From NCBI GenBank assembly GCA_000026125.1, contig CU207211.1:2852001-2916000 (forward strand): a stretch of DNA of 64,000 nt, read 5' to 3'. How positions within the stretch are numbered: position 1 is the stretch's first letter; every line of letters starts with the position of its first letter. The notes below the pieces were generated by a model. The model had not been told where the DNA came from. It did no database searches and worked only from the letters and a program-made list of their open reading frames with translations. Position numbers and translations under genes: made by a program. This stretch comes from Herminiimonas arsenicoxydans. GTDB taxonomy: Bacteria; Pseudomonadota; Gammaproteobacteria; Burkholderiales; Burkholderiaceae_D. Shown piece after piece: positions 37,736 to 46,893 of the stretch.

Positions 37736-39337
37736 TTATTTAACAGTCGGTGGTGTTTCAAACGTGTGGAACGGCGCCGGGCTAGGCACAGTCCATTCCA
37801 GACCTTCTGCACCATCCCAAGGTTTGGCGGCAGCTGGTGTACCGCCACGTATAGATGGAATCACCACTGCAAACAGGAAATACACCTGCATCAGGCCGAA
37901 ACCGAGGCCGCCAATCGATGCAATCACGTTGAAGTCGGTGAACTGCGCCGGATAATCGGCATAACGACGCGGCATACCTGCCAATCCCAGGAAGTGCATA
38001 GGGAAGAAGGTGATGTTAAACAGGATCAGCGAACCCCAGAAATGGATCTTGCCGCGGGTTTCGTTGTACATGAAACCAGTCCACTTCGGCCCCCAGTAGT
38101 AGAAACCGGCGAACAGGGCGAACAGGGAACCAGCCACCAGCACGTAGTGGAAGTGGGCAACCACGTAGTAGGTATCCTGCAACTGGATGTCGATCGGTGT
38201 TACCGCCAGAATCAGGCCGGTAAAGCCGCCGATGGTAAACACGAAGATGAAACCGATTGCGAACAGCATAGGCGTCTCGAATGTCATCGAGCCCCTCCAC
38301 ATCGTTGCAACCCAGTTGAAAATTTTCACGCCGGTCGGCACTGCAATCAGCATCGTTGCGTACATGAAGAACAGCTGTGCTGTCACTGGCATGCCGGTGG
38401 TAAACATGTGATGCGCCCACACCATGAACGACAGAATCGCGATTGAAGCGGTTGCATAGACCATCGATGCATAGCCGAACAATTGCTTGCGGGCGAAGGC
38501 AGGAATGATATGCGACACGATACCGAACGCAGGCAGAATCATGATGTACACCTCTGGATGTCCGAAGAACCAGAAAATGTGTTGATACATGACTGGATCG
38601 CCGCCGCCAGCCGCATTAAAGAACGATGTGCCGAAGTGACGATCGGTCAATGTCATCGTGATCGCGCCAGCCAACACCGGCATCACAGCGATCAGCAGGT
38701 AAGCAGTAATCAGCCAGGTCCAGCAAAACATCGGCATCTTCATCAGCGTCATGCCAGGAGCGCGCATGTTCAGGACGGTGACGATAATGTTGATCGAACC
38801 CATGATCGACGATGCGCCCATGATATGCAGGGCAAAAATCGCCATGTCCATACCTGGTCCCATTTGGGTCGACAGCGGCGCGTACAGCGTCCAGCCGGCA
38901 GCAGTCGCACCGCCAGGCACGAAAAATGATAGGACCAGCAACACGGCGGCAGGCGGCAGCAGCCAGAACGAGAAGTTGTTCATCCGTGCAAACGCCATAT
39001 CCGACGCGCCGATTTGCAACGGGATCATCCAGTTGGCGAAACCGACGAACGCCGGCATGATCGCGCCGAACACCATCATGATGCCGTGCATCGTGGTCAG
39101 CTGATTGAAAAACTCAGGTTGCATCAATTGTAAACCTGGCTGGAACAGTTCTGCGCGAATCAACATCGCCAGGAAACCGCCGGACAGCAGCATGGTGAAA
39201 GAGAACCACAGGTAAAGCGTACCAATATCCTTGTGATTCGTCGCATATACCCAACGACGCCAGCCATGCGGATGATCGTGCGCATGGTCGTGGTCGTGCG
39301 AGTGATCGTGTGCGTGATCGACTGCGGTTGTGCTCAT
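37736..39337 (-). CDS. ctaD: Cytochrome c oxidase subunit I
   Basis: The 533-residue protein has twelve membrane helices and the heme-copper oxidase signature with [10 protein letters not shown] (CuB His and Tyr region) and later [14 protein letters not shown] heme ligands. It reduces oxygen at the heme a3-CuB centre and pumps protons. The N-terminus carries a tail with nine His among residues 8-24, alternating with Asp/Ala/Ser, before the first conserved segment ([14 protein letters not shown]). It lies 18 bp after ctaC. Confidence 0.97.
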   Translation of the reverse strand: MSTTAVDHAHDHSHDHDHAHDHPHGWRRWVYATNHKDIGTLYLWFSFTMLLSGGFLAMLIRAELFQPGLQLMQPEFFNQLTTMHGIMMVFGAIMPAFVGFANWMIPLQIGASDMAFARMNNFSFWLLPPAAVLLVLSFFVPGGATAAGWTLYAPLSTQMGPGMDMAIFALHIMGASSIMGSINIIVTVLNMRAPGMTLMKMPMFCWTWLITAYLLIAVMPVLAGAITMTLTDRHFGTSFFNAAGGGDPVMYQHIFWFFGHPEVYIMILPAFGIVSHIIPAFARKQLFGYASMVYATASIAILSFMVWAHHMFTTGMPVTAQLFFMYATMLIAVPTGVKIFNWVATMWRGSMTFETPMLFAIGFIFVFTIGGFTGLILAVTPIDIQLQDTYYVVAHFHYVLVAGSLFALFAGFYYWGPKWTGFMYNETRGKIHFWGSLILFNITFFPMHFLGLAGMPRRYADYPAQFTDFNVIASIGGLGFGLMQVYFLFAVVIPSIRGGTPAAAKPWDGAEGLEWTVPSPAPFHTFETPPTVK

Positions 39338-39355
39338 CTCAATCTCCTGATTCAG

Positions 39356-40516
39356 TTACTTGCGTGCAGCCAGCACTTCAGCCGGTTGAACAATGTTTTC
39401 CGCAGCCTTGTTGGACCAGTGATTACGGGTATAGGTAATCACTGCTGCAATTTCGGTATCCGACAATACAGGCTTCCAGGCCGGCATGGCGCCCTTGCCT
39501 TCCATCACCATATGGATGTTTGCCGCTTTCGGTCCGGTGACGATAGGCGAAGCATCCAGTGCCGGGAAGCTGCCTGGCACACCTTTGCCGTTTGCCTGAT
39601 GGCAGGCGATACAGTTGGCGGTATAAACTTTTTCGCCGCGCTGTACCAACTCATCCACAGTCCATGTCTTGTTGGGATCGTCTGCATTGGCAGCCATTTC
39701 CTTTTTCTTGCCATCGACCCAGACCTTGTAATCTTCATCGCTGACGACGTTGACTACGATAGGCATGAAAGCGTGATCCTTGCCGCACAATTCCGCGCAC
39801 TGACCGCGGTAGGTACCGATTTTTTCGGCCTTGAACCATGTATCGCGCACAAAACCAGGGATCGCATCCTGCTTGACACCGAACGATGGAATCATCCACG
39901 AGTGGATAACATCGTTTGCGGTCAGGACAATACGGATTTTTTTGTTGACTGGAACCACAACCGGATTATCGACTTCAATCAGATAATTTTCGTTTTTGGT
40001 CAGAGTGGGATCGGTAATTTGTTCACGCGGCGTAGCCAGATTGGACAGGAAGCCGATGCCCTGGCCTTCGCCCGCCAGGTAGTCATAGCCCCATTTCCAT
40101 TGCATGCCGGTGGCTTTAATGGTGATGTCGGCATTCGACGTGTCCTTCATTGCCACCACGGTTTTGGTCGCCGGCAGCGCCATGCCGATAACGATCAGGA
40201 ACGGGACAACGGTCCATGCGATTTCAACCGCCGTACTTTCGTGGAAAGTCGCCGATTTATGGCCAACCGATTTACGATGCTTGACGATCGAATAGAACAT
40301 CACACCGAAAACGGCAAGGAAAATCACCAGACAGATAACCAGCAGCAGCGTATGCAACGAATAGATCTGTTCAGCGATCTGTGTCACAGGTTGATGGAAA
40401 TTCAGCTGACGTACTGCCGGGCCGCCCGGGCTATCAGTCACCGCCCACGACGGCAAACCTGCCGTCAGGAGCGACGCACCGAGCATCAAAGATTGAAGGC
40501 GCTTCGCATGTTTCAT
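39356..40516 (-). CDS. ctaC: Cytochrome c oxidase subunit II with fused cytochrome c domain
   Basis: The 386-residue protein has a signal peptide, two membrane helices (about 55-75 and 97-117), a CuA cupredoxin domain with H205, C240, C244, H248 and M251, and a C-terminal class I cytochrome c domain with CIACH (302-306) and an axial Met in GAMPAWKP. The fused heme is typical of caa3-type and many betaproteobacterial oxidases and lets the subunit accept electrons through its own cytochrome c. It has a GAGGAA ribosome site and is the first large gene of the oxidase operon. Confidence 0.97.
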   Translation of the reverse strand: MKHAKRLQSLMLGASLLTAGLPSWAVTDSPGGPAVRQLNFHQPVTQIAEQIYSLHTLLLVICLVIFLAVFGVMFYSIVKHRKSVGHKSATFHESTAVEIAWTVVPFLIVIGMALPATKTVVAMKDTSNADITIKATGMQWKWGYDYLAGEGQGIGFLSNLATPREQITDPTLTKNENYLIEVDNPVVVPVNKKIRIVLTANDVIHSWMIPSFGVKQDAIPGFVRDTWFKAEKIGTYRGQCAELCGKDHAFMPIVVNVVSDEDYKVWVDGKKKEMAANADDPNKTWTVDELVQRGEKVYTANCIACHQANGKGVPGSFPALDASPIVTGPKAANIHMVMEGKGAMPAWKPVLSDTEIAAVITYTRNHWSNKAAENIVQPAEVLAARK

Positions 40517-40536
40517 GATTTCCTCAAAAGCCCAAA

Positions 40537-40701
40537 TTAAGAATTCTGTTTAACTGCCGGGCCCACCGCCTGCCCCAGCTCCTGACGCAGCTCCTGATGA
40601 ACATGCGCCTCTTGTATTCCCGTAAGGAGTACCCCACTTAATATCGTGTAGCTGAAAATTCCATGACCATCAAGCGATTGCACCGTACCAACCGGGGCCA
40701 T
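40537..40701 (-). CDS. Candidate 54-aa protein upstream of ctaC
   Basis: An open frame from the ATG at 40701 to TAA at 40537 ends 20 bp before the ctaC start. The product has a short hydrophobic stretch (GIFSYTILSGVLLTGI) and a helical, Gln/Glu-rich tail (HVHQELRQELGQAVG). Codon choice looks reasonable and the frame is not antisense to another gene. No good ribosome site is visible, and I recognise no family. It may encode a small protein of the oxidase operon or be a leader. Confidence 0.35.
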   Translation of the reverse strand: MAPVGTVQSLDGHGIFSYTILSGVLLTGIQEAHVHQELRQELGQAVGPAVKQNS

Positions 40702-40952
40702 CCAAAGTCAAGTCCGATACTTCATCGGTCGAGCACGCTGACGCAAATCGCGCTCACGCAAAACCGTCGAAGTATAAGTCGGAAAGGGCGGTGTTATCAA
40801 GCATAAAAAGAAATGACAACACCCACGCCCTGCAAGGCTTTCGGCCGTCTTCTTCAGATCAAATACAGCAAGTGCACAGCTTTTTGCGATCTGTCACACA
40901 AAACATCTGTGCATTAATCAACATAAAATCGATATCATTTCAGCAAACATCT
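40702..40952. other. Non-coding remainder between oxidase operon and bioC
   Basis: About 250 bp between the candidate small ORF and the end of the bioC-like gene. It should hold the oxidase promoter (minus strand); a TTGACT at 40708-40713 read on the minus strand is a possible -35. No gene or clear terminator was recognised. Confidence 0.4.
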
Positions 40953-41912
40953 TTATTTTTTTGGCCAGTCAAAGCGCACTATCGATTCACCGCTTGCTCT
41001 CGTCTTCGGCGCCGGGCGGAAAGCATGACCATAAATAACTTCAAACGTCAGCGGAATTTTTCCATCCGCCTGGCGACTTTGCTCCAGCACCTGCACTACT
41101 CGCTGCCAGGCGCGCCTGCCTAACAAGCCCCGGCGCCGGGTATCCAGCGGATTGCCGCCCCAGGCGCGCACATCATCCATCAATTTTTCAACTGAACCAT
41201 ACGTAACCGTCAGCGTTTCCATATCCATCACCGGCGTCGAAAAGCCTGCGTTGACCAGCATGTCGCCAAAATCATGCATATCGACAAAGGGCAATGCATG
41301 CGGCGCGCCATCGGCAACGTCAAAGGCTGCGCGCAACTCCTTGAAGGTATCGGGGCCAAAACAGGAAAACATCAGCAAGCCGTCCTGCCGTAATACGCGC
41401 CGCCATTCGGCAAACACGCGGTCAGGTTGCGGATGCCAGTGCAAGGCCAGATTCGACCACACCAGATCGACCGCATCCATGCGCAACGGTAATTGTGCGA
41501 AATCACCACACAGCACACTGGCTGCGGGATTTTTGCCCTTCCCTATTCCAGCCGGCAACCATTGCTGCAATAAGCGGTTCATGGTCGAGCGCGCGGCCAT
41601 CTGCGCCTGCATGGCTGCAGCCAGCATCGCGGGGGCGGCATCGAGGCCCAGCATGGCTGCCTCTGGAAAGTGCTTTTGCAAAGTCGCCAGATCCGCACCT
41701 TCGCCGCAACCCGCATCCAGCACGTATTGCGGTGCAATCCTGACCAATGCCAGGCGCTCATGCATTCTGGCCGCCACTTCGCGGCGCAGGAAATTCGATT
41801 CGACTATGCGTGCAGGATTAGCGAACAGGCTGCGTACGCGGTTCAAATCTATGGGTGCACTCAGCTTGGAATCAGGAAGGGAAGACACGGGAGCGTAAGG
41901 GTTCAGTGACAT
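40953..41912 (-). CDS. bioC: BioC-like malonyl-ACP O-methyltransferase
   Basis: The 319-residue SAM-dependent methyltransferase has motif I (VLDAGCGEGADL), the LGLDAAPAML acidic segment and VDLVWSNLALHW. The overall form and length fit betaproteobacterial BioC, which methylates malonyl-ACP to start pimelate synthesis for biotin. No other bio gene is near, so a different small-molecule substrate is possible. It is divergent from comF, with about 40 bp between starts. Confidence 0.75.
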   Translation of the reverse strand: MSLNPYAPVSSLPDSKLSAPIDLNRVRSLFANPARIVESNFLRREVAARMHERLALVRIAPQYVLDAGCGEGADLATLQKHFPEAAMLGLDAAPAMLAAAMQAQMAARSTMNRLLQQWLPAGIGKGKNPAASVLCGDFAQLPLRMDAVDLVWSNLALHWHPQPDRVFAEWRRVLRQDGLLMFSCFGPDTFKELRAAFDVADGAPHALPFVDMHDFGDMLVNAGFSTPVMDMETLTVTYGSVEKLMDDVRAWGGNPLDTRRRGLLGRRAWQRVVQVLEQSRQADGKIPLTFEVIYGHAFRPAPKTRASGESIVRFDWPKK

Positions 41913-41952
41913 AATGCAGGCAAGTTTACACGCATGAGAGCGGAGCTGCGCG

Positions 41953-42696
41953 ATGCTGCATCGTTTTTTCGACTGGTCCCGTCATTTCATTCGGCATCTG
42001 CCGACCGCGCTTCCATCGTCGTGCGCATTGTGCGGCTTCAGCAGCAGGCAGGCATTGTGCGTCGACTGCGAACAACGCTTCTTCCATCAGACCCCGCCGC
42101 GCTGCCTGCAATGCGCATCCCCGCTCCCGCATACCGGCGCGCTGGCACAACGGTGCGGCGCCTGTCTTGGCGATCCGCCTGCCTTCGACGCCACCATCGT
42201 GGCCGGCGATTACGCCGCGCCTGTCGATCATCTGGTGCTGGCCCTCAAATTCGGCAACCGGCTGGCGCTGGCACCGCTGTTTGCAAGCATGTTGCGCGAT
42301 GCGATATTGCGCGAACCGGCCTTCGCCATGCCCGCCTTGCTGACCGCCGTACCGCTGGGTGAAAAAAGACTGAGCGAGCGCGGCTTCAATCAGGCACTGG
42401 AAATTGCCAAGCCCCTGGCGCAGGCAATTGCCATTCCGCTGGCGCCGCAATTGCTGGAGCGTACGCGCGACACGCTGATGCAATCGATGCTGCATCCCGC
42501 CGAGCGTCATCGCAACATGCGCCACGCATTTGTCTTGCCGGCCAATGCCGACGTACTTGTCCGGGGACGGCATGTAGGCGTCGTGGACGATGTGATGACT
42601 ACAGGCGTTACCCTGAACGAAATCGCCGCCACGCTGAAACGTCATGGCGCAGTGCGCGTCACCAATCTTGTCTTCGCGCGCACGCCGCCGAAGTAA
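41953..42696 (+). CDS. comF: ComF-family phosphoribosyltransferase-like protein
   Basis: The 247-residue protein has an N-terminal zinc-ribbon pattern (CALCGF, CVDC, CLQCASPL, CGAC) and a C-terminal PRTase fold with the PRPP-loop VVDDVMTTGVTLNE. ComF proteins take part in DNA uptake and possibly replication-fork functions; the biochemical activity is not settled. It is read divergently from the bioC-like gene and is followed by trmL. Confidence 0.9.
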   Translation: MLHRFFDWSRHFIRHLPTALPSSCALCGFSSRQALCVDCEQRFFHQTPPRCLQCASPLPHTGALAQRCGACLGDPPAFDATIVAGDYAAPVDHLVLALKFGNRLALAPLFASMLRDAILREPAFAMPALLTAVPLGEKRLSERGFNQALEIAKPLAQAIAIPLAPQLLERTRDTLMQSMLHPAERHRNMRHAFVLPANADVLVRGRHVGVVDDVMTTGVTLNEIAATLKRHGAVRVTNLVFARTPPK

Positions 42697-42787
42697 AGCT
42701 GCCTGCAATCGGATTAAAATGCGCTCTGTTTTCGCAATACGGCGATACCGCAATCCACTGGCGCACCGCCAGCCGAGGAGAATAGTC

Positions 42788-43270
42788 TTGTTTCACGTTG
42801 TACTGGTCGAACCTGAAATCCCGCCGAATACCGGCAATATCATCCGCCTGTGCGCCAATACAGGGGCGCAATTGCATCTGGTCGAACCATTGGGCTTTCC
42901 ACTGGACGATGCCAAGATGCGCCGTGCCGGCCTCGACTATCACGATTATGCGCAAATGAAGGTGCACCACGACTGGCAGGCATTCCTCGACTCGTTTCCG
43001 GCCGATCAGCCCTTGAACCCGGCGCGCATGTTTGCGCTGACCACGCATGGCTCCACGCCTTTTGCCGGGCTGGCATTTCAGCCCGGCGATATCTTTGTGT
43101 TCGGCTCAGAAACAAAGGGACTGGCTCCGGCACTGCGCGAATCTTTTCCGCCAGTGCAGCGCATACGCCTGCCGATGCGACCGGACAATCGCAGCCTGAA
43201 CCTGTCAAATACCGTCGCCGTGGTGGTCTATGAAGCATGGCGGCAAAATGGTTTTACCGGCGGACAGTAA
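42788..43270 (+). CDS. trmL: tRNA (cytidine/uridine-34 2'-O)-methyltransferase TrmL
   Basis: The 160-residue SPOUT methyltransferase shows VEPEIPPNTGNIIRLC, FGSETKGL and RLPMRPDNRSLNLSNTVAVVVYEA motifs, the knotted SAM site. It methylates the wobble ribose of certain tRNA-Leu species. The start is a TTG at 42788 preceded by a strong AGGAGA, with no ATG in a suitable position; the long upstream frame overlaps comF. Confidence 0.93.
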   Translation: MFHVVLVEPEIPPNTGNIIRLCANTGAQLHLVEPLGFPLDDAKMRRAGLDYHDYAQMKVHHDWQAFLDSFPADQPLNPARMFALTTHGSTPFAGLAFQPGDIFVFGSETKGLAPALRESFPPVQRIRLPMRPDNRSLNLSNTVAVVVYEAWRQNGFTGGQ

Positions 43271-43373
43271 ATACTTGCCGGGTTTAAGCTGCAGTCATGC
43301 CACACTGCAGCGCGCCGTATTTTTCATTCACGCCGGCATCGATGAGATGCCACATTCCATGTCGAAGGATTTC

Positions 43374-43865
43374 ATGAATTTACGCTCACCTTCTCTCGCG
43401 ACTTTGGCGCTGCTGCTGAGTTCCGCTGCACTTGCCCATGATTATCGCGCGGGCGATATTCGCATCGACCATCCTTATGCGCGCGCCACGGTTGCCGGCC
43501 AAACCAGCGGCAGCGCGTATTTCACAATGGAAAATACCGGCAGGCAAGGCGATGCCTTGATTGCTGTGCAATCGCCGGCCGCCAAATCAGCGGAAATTCA
43601 TACCATGTCGATGACCGCCGATCACGTGATGCGCATGCGCGAAGTGGACAGCATCGAGTTGAAAGCGCAGGAAACAGTGAAAATGCTGCCGGGCGAGGGT
43701 TATCACATCATGCTGATCGGCTTGACGGCCCCGCTCAAAGCCGGAGACAAGCTGCCGCTGGCGCTGACGTTCAGGAAGGCAGGGAAAGCAAACGTTACCG
43801 TCGCGGTGGAAGCCGGCAAGGCCGGAGCGGCTGAAGCAAAGCCCAATGAGCATCACCAGCACTGA
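43374..43865 (+). CDS. PCu(A)C-type periplasmic copper chaperone
   Basis: The 163-residue protein has a signal peptide (LATLALLLSSAALA) and the Cu(I) motif pattern H-x-M...M...H-x-M: HTMSM, later M and YHIML. The C-terminus ends in a His-rich NEHHQH tail. PCuAC proteins hand Cu(I) to the CuA site or to SCO proteins. The ATG at 43374 has AAGGA upstream; upstream ATGs at 43359 and 43230 are rejected. It faces a DUF411 gene across a shared terminator. Confidence 0.9.
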   Translation: MNLRSPSLATLALLLSSAALAHDYRAGDIRIDHPYARATVAGQTSGSAYFTMENTGRQGDALIAVQSPAAKSAEIHTMSMTADHVMRMREVDSIELKAQETVKMLPGEGYHIMLIGLTAPLKAGDKLPLALTFRKAGKANVTVAVEAGKAGAAEAKPNEHHQH

Positions 43866-43890
43866 TAAAAACGGATGGCAATGACCGATG

Positions 43891-43920
43891 AAAAAAGGAC
43901 GTTTAAAAACGTCCTTTTTA
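43891..43920. terminator. Bidirectional terminator between PCuAC and DUF411 genes
   Basis: AAAAAAGGACGTTT and AAACGTCCTTTTT form a long stem with A and T runs on the two sides, placed between convergent genes. Confidence 0.92.
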
Positions 43921-43921
43921 T

Positions 43922-44380
43922 TTACTTCGCTGCGTAGTGCCGATATACCTTGTATTTTCCATCTGCCTGAAATAACAGCACATCATAGGCATCGGCGGCC
44001 TGGCCCGGCACTTCCATACCAGGTGAACCCATGGGCATACCCGGCACAGCCAAACCCCTGGCCTTTGGTTTTTCCGCCAGCATGCGCTTGATATCGCCGG
44101 CCGGCACATGACCTTCCAGCGCATATCCGCCTACCAATCCGGTATGGCAACTGCCGAATGATGCAGGCACCCCGAATTTTGCACGGTACGGTGCAGTATC
44201 CTGCACGTTGTGTGCATTGACCTGGAAGCCATGGGCGCGCAAATGGTCTATCCAATCCGTACAGCAGCCGCAAGTCGGCGTTTTATAAACTTCGATGACC
44301 GGCTGGCTGACTTTGGCAAAGCTGATTGCGGGCAGCACGCCAAGCAGAACTACAGCACGCAGCAAGGTACGTCGTTGCAT
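43922..44380 (-). CDS. DUF411 metal-binding exported protein
   Basis: The 152-residue protein has a signal peptide (LLRAVVLLGVLPAISFA), a thioredoxin-like start with the CGCC motif in YKTPTCGCCTDW, and the conserved SCHTGLVGGYALEGHVPA segment, followed by PGMPMGSPGME. These are DUF411 features, found near copper-resistance and copper-delivery genes. Copper binding by CGCC is inference. It is convergent with the PCuAC gene. Confidence 0.88.
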   Translation of the reverse strand: MQRRTLLRAVVLLGVLPAISFAKVSQPVIEVYKTPTCGCCTDWIDHLRAHGFQVNAHNVQDTAPYRAKFGVPASFGSCHTGLVGGYALEGHVPAGDIKRMLAEKPKARGLAVPGMPMGSPGMEVPGQAADAYDVLLFQADGKYKVYRHYAAK

Positions 44381-44448
44381 TATTTTCTCCAGATGAATGA
44401 TCTTGCACCGCAGCGATTTTGCATCGGACCGGCGATGACAGACAAATA

Positions 44449-44475
44449 AAAAGCCGCAATTGCTTGCGGCTTTCT
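44449..44475 (-). terminator. Terminator of ferritin-like gene
   Basis: On the minus strand, GCCGCAA and TTGCGGC (44453-44470) around TTGC are followed by TTTTTATTT, a rho-independent terminator. Confidence 0.8.
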
Positions 44476-44492
44476 TTAATGAACGAGCGAAC

Positions 44493-45347
44493 TCAGGCCG
44501 GTTGCGCTTGCGTTGCAGCCAAGCGCGTCACGATTTCCTTGCGATAGCGGTTCAATTCCTGCACCGAACCGAAGGTACGCTCGAATAGCAGCGACATATT
44601 ATGCAGAATCCGATCGACCACTTTCTTTTCCCACTCGCCGTCAAATTTGATCTGACCATCGAGCCAGCGTTCCAGCCATTCCGGATCAGGCAAACGCGAT
44701 TGCACGGTGTCGTTCGGGAACAGGGACTGGTTCACATGCAGATTGGTTGGATGCAAAGGCTTTTCAGTGCGGCGCGCCGAAGCCATCAATACACCGATCT
44801 TGGCAAATGCAGCACGTGCGCTGTCGCCGACTTCAATCAATGCTTTTTTCATGTAGCGCAGATAGGCGCCACCGTGGCGCGCTTCATCCTGGCTGATGAT
44901 TTTGTAGATCTGCTTGATGACGGGTTCGGTATGCCATTCAGATGCACAGCGATACCAGTGATTCAGGCGAATTTCGCCACAGAAGTGCATCATCAATGTT
45001 TCCAGCGCAGGCGCAGGATCGAACTCGAAACGCACATTGTGCAATTCCTCTTCAGTCGGCACAAACTCCGGCTTGAAGCGGCGCAGATATTCCATCAGCA
45101 CCAGCGAATGCTTCTGCTCTTCAAAAAACCACACCGACATGAACGCGCAAAAATCGCTGTCATCGCGATTGTCTCGCAGGAACATTTCTGTTGCAGGCAA
45201 GGCCGACCATTCCGTAATCGCATTCATGCGTATGGTTTGTGCCTGCTCATCGGTGAGCTTGGAACCGTCAAACTGATCCCACGGAATATCGGTTTCCATG
45301 TTCCAGCGAACCTGCTCTAAGGATTTAAACAATTCTGGGTACAGCAT
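44493..45347 (-). CDS. Ferritin-like di-iron protein (acyl-ACP desaturase/R2-like fold)
   Basis: The 284-residue protein is all-helical and shows two E-x-x-H iron motifs, EEQKH and DEARH, with further Glu in EWSALPATEMF and FCGEIRLNHWY. This is the di-iron four-helix arrangement of the ferritin-like/acyl-ACP-desaturase group. The exact reaction is unknown; fatty-acid desaturation or another oxygen-dependent oxidation is possible. It stands alone, with its own terminator. The ATG at 45347 gives MLYPELFKSLEQ. Confidence 0.75.
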   Translation of the reverse strand: MLYPELFKSLEQVRWNMETDIPWDQFDGSKLTDEQAQTIRMNAITEWSALPATEMFLRDNRDDSDFCAFMSVWFFEEQKHSLVLMEYLRRFKPEFVPTEEELHNVRFEFDPAPALETLMMHFCGEIRLNHWYRCASEWHTEPVIKQIYKIISQDEARHGGAYLRYMKKALIEVGDSARAAFAKIGVLMASARRTEKPLHPTNLHVNQSLFPNDTVQSRLPDPEWLERWLDGQIKFDGEWEKKVVDRILHNMSLLFERTFGSVQELNRYRKEIVTRLAATQAQPA

Positions 45348-45667
45348 ACGCGCCTTAAAAATTGAGTTAAGTGCTTGATTCTACCAAGAAATTCATCATT
45401 TACCCAGTCAAAGGCCATGACCAAGCTGGTAACAGTGCTGTTTAATGCAGCAGATTTTATTTTCTGCAGATCAATAAACAGTCCTCATGCCGCAACCGTA
45501 CTGCGCAAACAATGAAATGCAAGGAGATCAAACAGGAAATATAAAGCGCCAACCTTGCATCCAATTCATCCCCCCGCACAAAAAATATCTTCGTGCTGCA
45601 TAGGCGCCATGACAAAAATTCCTACTTGATGCAAGATGGGGGCATTCACCGCAACATCAACCATCAA
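45348..45667. other. Intergenic region between divergent ferritin-like and peroxidase genes
   Basis: A 320-bp stretch holding the promoters of two divergently read genes. Short frames of about 30 codons exist but show no protein character. I see no known operator. Confidence 0.5.
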
Positions 45668-46249
45668 ATGAAAAAATCACTCTTCACACTGGTGTGCGGC
45701 ACACTGCTGACGGTCTTGTTCGGCACTGCACATATTGCATCCGCACAAACCGCTGCGCCGGCCGCCTGCCCCGCCACCTTGAATCATGTCGTCCCGCGCC
45801 TGCAGGATGAGGCACCACAAAATCTTTGCCAGTACGCAGGCAAAGTCGTTTTAGTGGTCAACACTGCCAGTTATTGCGGCTTCACGGTTCAATATGAAGG
45901 TCTGGAACAGCTGTATGCCAAATACCAGCCACAAGGCCTGGTCGTGCTGGGTTTTGCATCCAACGATTTTGGCCAGCAGGAACCGGGCGCGAACAAGGAA
46001 ATCGCCGAGTTTTGCAAAAACACCTATGGCGTGAAATTTCCGATGTTTGCCAAATCCTCTGTCATCGGCCCGAACAGCAATCCCGTTTATCTATCCCTGA
46101 TGAAAGCCGGCGCAAAGCCGCCGCAATGGAATTTTCACAAGATCCTGCTGGGGCGCGACGGAAAGGTGATTGCAAGCTATCCGTCAAAAATAAGGCCTGA
46201 TGATAAAAAAATGATTGCCGATCTGGAACAGGCGCTGGCGAAAAAATAA
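45668..46249 (+). CDS. Exported glutathione peroxidase-family protein
   Basis: The 193-residue protein has a signal peptide (LFTLVCGTLLTVLFGTAHIASAQ) and the Gpx fold: active Cys in NTASYCGFT, the Gln in GFASNDFGQQEPG and the Trp in WNFHKILL. Most bacterial Gpx-like enzymes are cytosolic and use thioredoxin or glutathione. The export signal places this one in the periplasm, where the reductant is unclear. The ATG at 45668 is chosen because the signal peptide starts MKKSLF. Confidence 0.88.
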   Translation: MKKSLFTLVCGTLLTVLFGTAHIASAQTAAPAACPATLNHVVPRLQDEAPQNLCQYAGKVVLVVNTASYCGFTVQYEGLEQLYAKYQPQGLVVLGFASNDFGQQEPGANKEIAEFCKNTYGVKFPMFAKSSVIGPNSNPVYLSLMKAGAKPPQWNFHKILLGRDGKVIASYPSKIRPDDKKMIADLEQALAKK

Positions 46250-46314
46250 ATAAGCGCTCCTGAATACGCCGGACGGCAGCCTCACAGGCATCCGGCAGCG
46301 ATGCAGATAACGAT

Positions 46315-46893
46315 TTATTCCCCCTTGCGGCTGAATGGCCGACTCACAAAGCGCGACCCGGCCAAACCGAAGCGCCACGGTACATCAACCGCTTTCGAAA
46401 TTCCAATACGCGGACCACTCACTACCGATACCGGCTCCGCCGCCAGCAACAGCTGGAACGGCGGCGCATCCAGCGGCACCCCATTGAGTTGATGCGTCAC
46501 ACCTAGCGCCTGACATAAACGCCCGGGCCCGGAACACAGCAAACGTACATCATCCACTCCGCGCCGCTGACGCATAATATCCATGCCTGTAGTCGGCTCC
46601 AGCGCACGTATCAATACCCCGGCACCGTGGCCTTCTTCACAGCAAACGAAATTCATGCACCAGTGCACACCGTACGACCGATAAACGTAAGCATGCGCAG
46701 GCGGGCCGAACATGGAAGCATTGCGCGGCGTCTGCCCGCCGAAACAGTGTGACGCCGGGTCGGTAAAATCGTAAGCCTCCGTTTCGACTATGCGTCCGCC
46801 CACACCATCAATCAAGACCGTTACGCCGATCAAGCGGCGTGCCAGTTCAGACGAGGGGGAGGTAAAATCAAGTGCGGCGAAAACGGCATTCAT
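46315..46893 (-). CDS. DNA-3-methyladenine glycosylase (AAG/MPG type)
   Basis: The protein (192 residues) shows AAG-family motifs [36 protein letters not shown] (catalytic Glu and Tyr region) and VLIRALEP. It removes alkylated purines from DNA. The frame extends to 47124, but the extra residues lack family similarity and the family starts close to the LxFTSP segment, so the ATG at 46893 is chosen, without a clear ribosome site. Confidence 0.9.
   Translation of the reverse strand: MNAVFAALDFTSPSSELARRLIGVTVLIDGVGGRIVETEAYDFTDPASHCFGGQTPRNASMFGPPAHAYVYRSYGVHWCMNFVCCEEGHGAGVLIRALEPTTGMDIMRQRRGVDDVRLLCSGPGRLCQALGVTHQLNGVPLDAPPFQLLLAAEPVSVVSGPRIGISKAVDVPWRFGLAGSRFVSRPFSRKGE

Noticed and set aside
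37208..38446. 412-codon plus-strand frame over ctaG and ctaD
   Set aside because: Antisense shadow; amino-acid make-up dominated by His, Arg and Cys with no recognisable fold.
39233..40540. 435-codon plus-strand frame over ctaC
   Set aside because: Antisense to subunit II with all its copper and heme motifs intact; no ribosome site.
45417..45515. 32-codon plus-strand frame between the ferritin-like and peroxidase genes
   Set aside because: No ribosome site, no coupling to a gene and unremarkable composition.
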